A stretch of DNA of 5,167 bases. It comes from Planctomycetota bacterium. Its GTDB lineage: Bacteria > Planctomycetota > UBA1135 > UBA2386. Position numbers and translations under genes: made by a program. The notes below the pieces were generated by a model, which saw only the letters and a program-made list of their open reading frames with translations, did not search any database and was not told the DNA's origin. Below are positions 1 through 5,167 of the stretch, in pieces. The stretch is from contig CANGSN010000262.1 of assembly GCA_947455805.1 (NCBI GenBank), positions 1-5,167 on the forward strand, given 5' to 3'. Each line of letters opens with the position of its first letter. Position 1 is the stretch's first letter.

Positions 1-744
1 AAGCCCGCACCGGTGCCGCACCAGCGCGGCCTGACCTGGATCGCCGACTACTCCGACAACCGCGTGATCGCGGTCGACGCCGACGGCAAGGTGGTCGAAC
101 ACTACGACGAGGTCTATGGCGCCTGGGACGTCGAGCCGATCGGCGACGACCGCCTGCTGGTGGCCGAGTTCGCGGTCAGCCGCGTGCGCGAGATCGACCG
201 CAAGACCAAGAAGACGGTGTGGGAGTTCGAGAACCTGAAGAACCCCTACGACGCCGATCGCCTGCCGAACGGCAACACGCTGATCGCCGACACGTTCGGC
301 AGCCGCGTCCTCGAGATCGATCGCGACGGCAAGATCGTCTGGTCGTTCGCCAAGGACATCCGGCCGTTCGACACCGATCGGCTCGCCAACGGCAACACGC
401 TGATCGCGGACGTGATGAAGGACCGCGTGATCGAGGTGAACGCCGCCGGCGAGATCGTCTGGGAGGTCAAGGGACAGCACGTTGTGCACGACGCCGATCG
501 CCTGCCGAACGGCAACACGCTGGTCACGCTGCGCAACAAGGGCGTGGTGGTCGAGCTCGACCCGAAGGGCGAGGTCGTCTGGAAGCTCGAAGGCCTCAGC
601 TCGCCGAGCGACGCCGATCGCCTGCCGAACGGCAACACGCTGGTCGCCGAGAACACGCGCGTGCGCGAGTTCGACAGCAAGCAGAAGGTGGTCTGGGAGA
701 AGAACGCCACCTGGGCGGTCGAGGTCTGCCGCAGCGAGCGCTGA
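1..744 (+). CDS. Beta-propeller repeat protein, arylsulfotransferase/PQQ-like type (5' end outside window)
   Basis: The frame is open from the first base and ends at TGA 742-744, giving 247 visible residues. A GTG at 13 could formally start it, but it has no ribosome binding site and would begin inside the first propeller unit, so the gene most likely enters from the left. The protein is almost entirely repeats. Six units are visible, most of them 40 residues long, with the pattern DADRLPNGNTL, then IAD or VAE, then RV(I/L)E(I/V)D, then a GKIVW-type strand. Each unit would be one four-stranded blade. The last unit is followed by AVEVCRSER, which resembles the start of another unit and could close the ring by pairing with the N-terminus. 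LPNGNTL plus a G-x-(I/V)-V-W strand is typical of arylsulfotransferase-like and PQQ-type propellers. The visible part holds no catalytic residues I can identify, so a binding or scaffold role is as likely as an enzyme. Substrate and cellular location are unknown; any signal peptide would lie upstream of the window. Confidence 0.85.
   Translation, partial: KPAPVPHQRGLTWIADYSDNRVIAVDADGKVVEHYDEVYGAWDVEPIGDDRLLVAEFAVSRVREIDRKTKKTVWEFENLKNPYDADRLPNGNTLIADTFGSRVLEIDRDGKIVWSFAKDIRPFDTDRLANGNTLIADVMKDRVIEVNAAGEIVWEVKGQHVVHDADRLPNGNTLVTLRNKGVVVELDPKGEVVWKLEGLSSPSDADRLPNGNTLVAENTRVREFDSKQKVVWEKNATWAVEVCRSER
130..714 (+). repeat. In-gene tandem repeats of 120 bases encoding propeller blades
   Basis: Units begin at 130, 250, 370, 490 and 610, exactly 120 bases (40 codons) apart; the last is shortened to 35 codons. 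A core of 33 bases at the head of the unit is identical at the DNA level at 250-282, 490-522 and 610-642. The copy at 370-402 differs at 5 of 33 positions, and the copy at 130-162 is strongly diverged although its reading is still similar. A sixth, older unit lies before 130 with a 41-codon spacing. The cores are conserved in DNA, including third codon positions, while the rest of each unit has drifted. This suggests recent duplication or gene conversion among blades. Confidence 0.85.
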
Positions 745-761
745 GCGGCTGCGGCCAGCGC
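738..761. terminator. Possible weak hairpin between convergent stop codons
   Basis: GCGCT at 738-742 can pair with AGCGC at 757-761, and GGC 747-749 with GCC 754-756 around a TGCG loop, leaving a four-base bulge on one side. It overlaps the stop codon of the propeller gene and fills most of the 21-base gap to the stop of the opposing gene. A terminator shared by both genes would be expected here, but there is no T-tract on either strand and short GC stems are common by chance in this DNA. The call rests on position more than on structure. Confidence 0.2.
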
Positions 762-765
762 ACCG

Positions 766-3540
766 TCACTTCGCCTTCGTTCCGAGCCGCCGCAGCGCGG
801 CGTTCGCCAGCGTGGCGACGTCCCCGTACTGCTGAAGCCCGCTGGCGCGCTGGTAGCAGATGCGTGCCCGCTGCAGCGCCGCCGCTCCTTGCCGTTCGCA
901 GCAGGCCCCGAGCACCAGCCACAGCCGGGCCTCGCGCCCGTGCTCGGCCAAGGCAGCGAGCAGGTCGCGTTCGAGCGCCTCGTCGGTCGCCCCGGCCACG
1001 CACAGCTGGTCGCGCGCGCACAGCCACATCACCCGGTGCTCGACGTCCGGCTGCTTCGCCGCCACCGCCTCGCCGGCGAGTTCGGCGAGCTCGCGCCACG
1101 CCTTGCCGTCGGCGAGAGCCCGATAGGCGTGCTCGCGCAGCGCCTGGTTCTGCGGGAAGCGGCGCACCAGCGCCGACCACGGGCCGGACTGTTCCGCCGT
1201 CGCCGTGCGGAACTCGGCAGGCACAGCCGCCTCTGCCGCGGCATCGAGCGCCGCCGCATCCACCCCGCACAAGAGGCGCTGCCCGTCCACTCGGTTCAGA
1301 ACCCACCCAGCCGGGCGATCGACGAGTTGCGAGTCGTCGAGCGCCGCGACGATGGCCGACGGCAGGTGCCTTGCGAGCGCGAAGGGAGTGCCATCGCTCG
1401 TGCGCCCCGCGACCACCCAGTCGAGCCACGACGCACGAGCGTTCGCGACCCACTCTCCACCATCGTCCAGCACGCATTGTGTGAGCAGCAGCGTCAGCAC
1501 GATGCGCGCTGGCGGGCCGAAGGAATCGGCGCCGCGCGCGCCCTCCAGCAGCGCGTCCATCGACTCGACGGTGGTCGGCAACGTCGCACCGAGCTGCTGG
1601 CGCGCTAGTTCCTGCAGCTTCGCCAGCGCGGCTGCAACCTCCGCTTGGTTGCGCGGTGCTGCCGGCGTGTTGCCCAGCAACGCTTCCCCCAGCGCGGCCA
1701 AGCGCTCGGCGTCCACGGACCGGAACTGCGCTGCCGCGCGCTCCGCCGCCGCCAACGGCAACGACGTCAGCACGCTGTCGGCGCCATCCTGGACGGCGAG
1801 CCACAACAAGTCCGCCTGCAGCTGCACGGCTCGCACCTCCGAGCCGGGAACGAGCAGCGCGAGCTCGCCGGCAGGCTGCGCGTGCCAGATTCCTCGCTGC
1901 CGCCCCTTCGGTGCGCCATCGATCAACCAACCGGTCGACGCCGGCGCGATGCCCGTCAGGGTGCGCACAGGGATCGGCTTGCCACAAGCGCCGGACGCAA
2001 TCTCGACCTCGAACAGGCGCACGCCGCCTTCGTCCAAGGAGGCACCGACCAGCAGGCGGTCGGCTGCGTGGTTCGTCGCGGCTGCGAACACGTGGCCGTC
2101 CATGCTGGCGACGAGTCGCTCCTGGCCATCGTGAGCCCGCAGCCAGAGCTCGCTGCGCCGTGATCGGTAGTCCGAACTCACCGCCACCGTCGGCGTTCCA
2201 TCGCGCACGCACAACAGACGGTCGCCAACCGGCGCGACGAAGCGTGCGGCGAACGATGCCGGCTGCACCGTGCCGTCGGCAGCGACGAGCATGGCCGGAT
2301 CGCCATCGGCGATGACCATCGTTCCGTTCCATGCCGCCAGCGCGGCGCGCCCCGATTGCAGTCGCACCAGCTGACGCGACGTGGTGCCGTCGAAACGGTG
2401 CACGCTTTCGTGGTCACCGCAGAACCAGACCCCGGCTTCGCCTCGCGCCCATGCGCCGTTCCAGCAGGCCCGTTTGTGGACCGCCGTTCCTGCCGTGAGC
2501 AGGCCGCGCAGTGACGGTGACAACGTCGTGACGGGAGGCTGCTCCGGCGGCACCTTCGGCAGACCGGCCAGCGCGCCAGGCAACAGCTGCAGCGAAGCGA
2601 AGATCGCGTCGCGATCCGGACGGCGATCGTCGGGCCCGCCCGCGGCCCAGTGTCGCAGCACGAAGAAGCGCCGTTCGCCTGCCGGCACCACCAGCACCCG
2701 GAACGTCCAGTCCGTCGCCACTGCGTCCGCCTCGAGGCACGTCACGTCGCCGAACGCGCGCGGCGCGCGCCGGGTCTCACGGACCCCTGCGAACTGGCGG
2801 CCGAGCCCGGCGATGTCCTCGTCGAGCGCGTGCTCGGCATCGATCGTTCGGTTGGTCTCGTAGGCCATCACGCCCTGCCGTTCGTCGGCAATCTGCCACG
2901 TGGCGAGAGCGCCCTTCGTCTCCTTCGGCCGCAGCACGAAGGGCCGCAGCGCGAACGACACCTCGACCTCGCCGCATGCGAACGATTGCCGCACCGGCTG
3001 CAGGCCTTTGCGCAGATCGCTCTCGTCGGCGGGCAGCGCGATGCTGTCGACCAGTTCGTCGGCCATCGCCGCCACCTTGTCGCCGTCGGACCGGGACGCC
3101 CAGAACTCGATGTGCATCGCGTAGCCGTCGACGACCAGCAGCTCGCTGCGGCACGCCCAGAGGTAGTTGTTGCTCGTGTGCTCCTGCTGCTTGCTGACGC
3201 GCAGACGCCCGCCTTCGTCGACGATCGTCAGCTTCGGCGCACGCGGCATGTCCTCGAAGCGATCGAACGCACGCCAGTAGTCGGCCTCGTTCTCGAGCAG
3301 GCCGAGGTGCTCGTGCAGGTAGACCTGGACCTCCGCCGTCGCGAACAGGCCCCTTGCCTTCCTGCCGACCAGCTGCTCCGCCGCCGAGTCCGTGTCGAAC
3401 CGGGTGCGCTTCCAGCCCTTCGCGAGCACGATGCGCGCGCCGTGCTCGCCGATCGGCTGCGGCTCCTGCGTGCGGGCGAGGCCGGTGGCAGCGAGGGCGA
3501 AGATGGCTCCCGCGAGCAAGGACGACGAACGACGCTCCAT
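766..3540 (-). CDS. Large predicted secreted multidomain protein of unknown function (924 aa)
   Basis: I do not recognise this protein. The ATG at 3540-3538 was chosen because it opens a clear signal peptide: MERR, a hydrophobic stretch at about residues 8-22, and likely cleavage near ATGLA-RTQ. The frame stays open far upstream, but only as antisense of the neighbouring genes. Residues 25-172 and 185-322 look like two versions of one alpha/beta module, each ending in a (D/A)xIxxSxxLxP-like segment (DELVDSIALP, DAIFASLQLLP); the style recalls PsbP/DUF1795-type domains. A proline-rich linker follows at 328-342. Residues 355-595 are strand-rich with short repeated motifs such as VWFCGDHESVHRFDG, MLVAADGTV and LWLRAHDGQE, consistent with a beta-propeller. 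Residues 600-670 are helical. Residues 785-924 are alanine-rich paired helices resembling TPR repeats (FPQNQALREHAYRAL, RARICYQRASG). It contains 14 cysteines. No catalytic motif or transmembrane segment beyond the signal is evident. No Shine-Dalgarno sequence precedes the ATG. A periplasmic or surface scaffold is plausible, by inference only. Confidence 0.82.
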   Translation of the reverse strand: MERRSSSLLAGAIFALAATGLARTQEPQPIGEHGARIVLAKGWKRTRFDTDSAAEQLVGRKARGLFATAEVQVYLHEHLGLLENEADYWRAFDRFEDMPRAPKLTIVDEGGRLRVSKQQEHTSNNYLWACRSELLVVDGYAMHIEFWASRSDGDKVAAMADELVDSIALPADESDLRKGLQPVRQSFACGEVEVSFALRPFVLRPKETKGALATWQIADERQGVMAYETNRTIDAEHALDEDIAGLGRQFAGVRETRRAPRAFGDVTCLEADAVATDWTFRVLVVPAGERRFFVLRHWAAGGPDDRRPDRDAIFASLQLLPGALAGLPKVPPEQPPVTTLSPSLRGLLTAGTAVHKRACWNGAWARGEAGVWFCGDHESVHRFDGTTSRQLVRLQSGRAALAAWNGTMVIADGDPAMLVAADGTVQPASFAARFVAPVGDRLLCVRDGTPTVAVSSDYRSRRSELWLRAHDGQERLVASMDGHVFAAATNHAADRLLVGASLDEGGVRLFEVEIASGACGKPIPVRTLTGIAPASTGWLIDGAPKGRQRGIWHAQPAGELALLVPGSEVRAVQLQADLLWLAVQDGADSVLTSLPLAAAERAAAQFRSVDAERLAALGEALLGNTPAAPRNQAEVAAALAKLQELARQQLGATLPTTVESMDALLEGARGADSFGPPARIVLTLLLTQCVLDDGGEWVANARASWLDWVVAGRTSDGTPFALARHLPSAIVAALDDSQLVDRPAGWVLNRVDGQRLLCGVDAAALDAAAEAAVPAEFRTATAEQSGPWSALVRRFPQNQALREHAYRALADGKAWRELAELAGEAVAAKQPDVEHRVMWLCARDQLCVAGATDEALERDLLAALAEHGREARLWLVLGACCERQGAAALQRARICYQRASGLQQYGDVATLANAALRRLGTKAK

Positions 3541-3684
3541 GCGCGCAGGATGGCGCCTCGCCGCGGCGCACGCCAGGGAGGCGCAGGAGCCGGGCCGCGG
3601 CGTGCGGCAAAGCTGCGACGACCTCGCTGCAGCAACGGCCTTGCCCGTCGCTATCGTCGCCCGCTCGTTCCCCGAGGTGACGCC
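3541..3684. promoter_or_regulatory. Divergent intergenic region, presumed promoters for both flanking genes
   Basis: The 144 bases separate two genes that point away from each other, so both must be transcribed from here or from inside the opposite gene. I could not find a convincing -35/-10 pair in either direction. TATCGT at 3652-3657 is the most AT-rich hexamer, but no matching -35 lies at the right distance. A perfect 7-base inverted repeat, GCGCCTC 3553-3559 and GAGGCGC 3578-3584, sits 12 bases upstream of the minus-strand start codon and could fold in that leader. The regulatory role is inferred from gene orientation. Confidence 0.45.
3674..3680 (+). promoter_or_regulatory. Strong Shine-Dalgarno site for the thioredoxin-like gene
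   Basis: GAGGTGA matches seven bases of the standard anti-Shine-Dalgarno complement and lies four bases before the ATG at 3685. It decides the start codon, because the frame is open for about 1 kb further upstream. The other two starts visible in the window have no comparable site. Confidence 0.75.
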
Positions 3685-4371
3685 ATGATCCGACTCGTTG
3701 GTTCGTTCGCTCTCTGCACCCTGCTCGCGCCGACCATGCTCGCGCAGGATCCCGCCCCCGCCACGCCGCCCGCTGCGCAAGCCCCCGCCACCAAGGCCGC
3801 GGCGAAGAAGCAGGAGGCGAAGGTCTACGACGAGAAGGCCGACGCGCGGCAGCAGATCGCCACCGCACTCGCGAAGGCGAAGAAGGAGAACCAGCGCGTG
3901 CTGATCCAGTGGGGCGCCAACTGGTGCGGCTGGTGCCACCGCCTCGAGAACTGGATGGCGAAGCCGGAGGTGGCGGCGCTGCTCGGCAAGGACTTCGTCG
4001 ACGTCAAGATCGACAACGACCGCATGACCGGCGCGAAGGAGATCTACGAGGCGCAGCTGAAGGCCGCGGGGCAGAAGGGCGGCGGCATCCCGTGGTTCGC
4101 CTTGCTCGATGCCGATGGCAAGCTGCTGGCGCATTCCACCGGCCCGAAGGGCAACACCGGCTTCCCCTACCAGCCCGAAGAGGTCGAGCACTTCGGCACG
4201 ATGCTGAAGGCGGCGAAGAAGAACCTGACCGACGTCGACATCGCGTCGCTGGTGCAGATGCTGCACGACAATCGCCTCGCGGAGGAAGCGAAGAAGAAGG
4301 CGAAGGCGGGCGCCGGTGCTGCTGGCGCCGCGGTGCCGGCGACGCCGGTGCAGCCGGCGGGCGTGCAGTGA
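3685..4371 (+). CDS. Exported thioredoxin-fold protein with CGWC active site (228 aa)
   Basis: The start is fixed by the ribosome binding site just upstream and by a signal peptide directly after it: MIRLVGSFAL and a hydrophobic run, with likely cleavage at MLA-QD after residue 20. C11 does not sit in a lipobox, so this is probably not a lipoprotein. Residues 21-48 form an Ala/Pro/Lys-rich linker. The thioredoxin domain spans about 50-185. It has a helix AKKENQRVLIQWGANW, the redox pair C81-G-W-C84 followed by His, the segment FVDVKID, and the cis-proline P136 in GGGIPWFALLDADGK. The WCxWCH form is typical of thioredoxin_7/DUF255-like periplasmic proteins rather than cytosolic TrxA (WCGPC). 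Residues 203-228 form a second Lys/Ala/Pro-rich tail. The expected role is thiol-disulfide exchange on envelope proteins; whether it reduces or oxidises cannot be read from the sequence. The serine protease gene follows on the same strand 87 bases later. Confidence 0.92.
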   Translation: MIRLVGSFALCTLLAPTMLAQDPAPATPPAAQAPATKAAAKKQEAKVYDEKADARQQIATALAKAKKENQRVLIQWGANWCGWCHRLENWMAKPEVAALLGKDFVDVKIDNDRMTGAKEIYEAQLKAAGQKGGGIPWFALLDADGKLLAHSTGPKGNTGFPYQPEEVEHFGTMLKAAKKNLTDVDIASLVQMLHDNRLAEEAKKKAKAGAGAAGAAVPATPVQPAGVQ

Positions 4372-4385
4372 ACGGGAGGCGCGGG

Positions 4386-4403
4386 GCGCACTCCATCGTG
4401 CGC
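4386..4403 (+). terminator. Small hairpin after the thioredoxin-like gene
   Basis: GCGCAC 4386-4391 and GTGCGC 4398-4403 form a perfect 6-base stem with a six-base loop, 14 bases after the stop codon. A second short stem (GCGT 4404-4407 with ACGC 4412-4415) and a run of seven C at 4415-4421 follow. There is no T-tract, so this is not a classical intrinsic terminator. It could be a weak attenuator or an mRNA 3'-end stabiliser between the two plus-strand genes, or chance. Confidence 0.25.
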
Positions 4404-4458
4404 GCGTGACGACGCCCCCCCTTGGCGATGCCGAGCGGCGGCCTACAGACGGTGCCGC

Positions 4459-5167
4459 ATGAGCTTGTTGCATTCGTTCTCCGACGAGATCGCCGCCATC
4501 GTCGCGCGCGTTCGCCCGGCCGTCCTGCACCTGCGTACGCACGGCCGCGGCCGCAGCGGCACCGGTTCGGGCTTCGTCGTCGGCGATGGCGACCTGGCGC
4601 TGACCAACCACCACGTCGCCCATGGCGCTGCCAACGTCGAGGCGATCGGCCACGACGGGCGCACGCTCGCCGCCGAAGTGCTCGGCAGTGATCCGGCGAC
4701 CGACCTGGCGCTGTTGCGCGTGCCCGGCCTCGACACCACGCCGCTGGTGCTCGGCGACTCGAACGCGCTGCGCGTCGGCGACTTCGCGCTCGCCATCGGC
4801 TGCCCACACGGCCTGTCGCACACGGTGACGGCGGGCATCCTGAGCGGTCTCGGCCGCGCGCTGCCGGGCCCCGGCGGACAATCGATCGAGGACGTGATCC
4901 AGACCGACGCGCCGCTGAACCCCGGCAACTCCGGCGGTCCGCTGCTCGACGCCCACGGCTGTGTCGTCGGCATCGCCACCGCGATCCTGCCGATGGCGCA
5001 GGGCCTGTGCTTCGCGGTGCCGTCGGCGACCGCGCAGGTGGTGCTCGCCGAACTGCGCCAGTTCGGCCGCGTCGTGCGCGGCTGGCTCGGCGTCGCCGTG
5101 CAAGGCGTCGAACTGGCGCCGACGATCGCGCACCGCCTCGGCCTGCCGTCGCCGCGCGCGCTGGCGG
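4459..5167 (+). CDS. HtrA/DegP-type trypsin-like serine protease, 3' end outside window
   Basis: The 236 visible residues run off the right edge without a stop. Trypsin-like protease domain at about residues 8-200: SGTGSGFVVGDGDLALTNHHV carries catalytic H52, TDLALLRV carries D82, and APLNPGNSGGPLLD carries nucleophile S158 in the GNSGGP motif, so the triad is complete. AIGCPHG and VTAGILSGLGR are further family hallmarks. RGWLGVAVQ at about 207-215 opens a PDZ domain, as in DegP/DegQ/DegS; at least one PDZ should follow. Known family role: ATP-independent degradation of misfolded proteins. ATG 4459 is the only usable start after the preceding in-frame stop; no upstream ATG, GTG or TTG is in frame, and no clear ribosome binding site is present. 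The N-terminus (MSLLHSFSDEIAAIVARVRPAV) has no signal peptide or membrane anchor, which is unusual for this family. It may be co-transcribed with the thioredoxin-like gene. Confidence 0.9.
   Translation, partial: MSLLHSFSDEIAAIVARVRPAVLHLRTHGRGRSGTGSGFVVGDGDLALTNHHVAHGAANVEAIGHDGRTLAAEVLGSDPATDLALLRVPGLDTTPLVLGDSNALRVGDFALAIGCPHGLSHTVTAGILSGLGRALPGPGGQSIEDVIQTDAPLNPGNSGGPLLDAHGCVVGIATAILPMAQGLCFAVPSATAQVVLAELRQFGRVVRGWLGVAVQGVELAPTIAHRLGLPSPRALA

Noticed and set aside
130..714. Regularly spaced identical repeats resembling a CRISPR array
   Set aside because: The repeats are in frame, encode protein motifs, have 87-base conserved-function gaps rather than unique spacers, and lie inside a propeller gene.
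596..2332. Long minus-strand frame of 578 residues and several plus-strand frames of 170-420 residues in the same area
   Set aside because: They are very rich in Arg, Ala and Gly with no domain pattern, and overlap the two well-supported genes. They are off-frame shadows produced by high GC content.
3641..3657. TTGCCC followed by TATCGT as a sigma-70 promoter
   Set aside because: Only five bases separate the two hexamers, far below the usual 16-18, so they cannot form one promoter.
2650..3684. Open plus-strand frame that would extend the thioredoxin-like protein by 345 residues upstream
   Set aside because: It lies antisense to the 924-residue gene, has an Arg-rich composition unlike a real protein, and the signal peptide plus the strong ribosome binding site place the start at 3685.
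4422..4691. Short plus-strand frame beginning with TTG just before the protease
   Set aside because: It overlaps the protease in another frame, is Arg-rich, and has no ribosome binding site or domain; the protease frame carries an intact catalytic triad.
3541..5133. Open minus-strand frame extending the 924-residue gene upstream to a theoretical 1455 residues
   Set aside because: It runs antisense through the thioredoxin-like and protease genes with codon boundaries aligned to theirs. In that register an antisense stop needs a sense TTA, CTA or TCA codon, which GC-rich genes rarely use. The signal peptide at 3540 marks the real start.

Overview
The window is 5.2 kb of very GC-rich, densely coding bacterial DNA. 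It holds four protein genes and no RNA gene, mobile element, CRISPR array or origin that I can see. Two genes clearly encode exported proteins: a large multidomain protein of unknown function and a thioredoxin-fold protein with alanine/proline-rich tails. Together with the GC content and the propeller-type repeat protein, this fits a high-GC environmental Gram-negative such as a planctomycete. That placement is a guess from style, with no marker gene to support it; Acidobacteriota or Myxococcota would look similar.

Layout: (1) 1-744, plus strand, the 3' part of a beta-propeller repeat gene that enters from the left edge, with six propeller units visible. (2) 766-3540, minus strand, converging on gene 1 with only 21 bases between the two stop codons: a 924-residue predicted secreted protein with two similar-looking N-terminal alpha/beta modules, a propeller-like middle and a helical, TPR-like C-terminus. 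(3) 3541-3684, a 144-base divergent intergenic region that must carry the promoters of both flanking genes. (4) 3685-4371, plus strand, an exported thioredoxin-like protein with a CGWC active site and a strong ribosome binding site. (5) 4459-5167, plus strand, the 5' part of an HtrA/DegP-type serine protease with its full catalytic triad and the beginning of a PDZ domain, cut off by the right edge. A small hairpin lies in the 87-base gap before it.

The thioredoxin-like protein and the protease are on the same strand and could be co-transcribed. Both families are common in redox and protein-quality work in the cell envelope, but this protease shows no signal peptide, so a shared compartment is not established. 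The 924-residue protein is transcribed divergently from the thioredoxin gene and has 14 cysteines, so a functional link is possible but unproven. I found no convincing new system. The most unusual items are the 924-residue orphan architecture, the near-identical 120-base repeats in the propeller gene, and the missing export signal on the protease.
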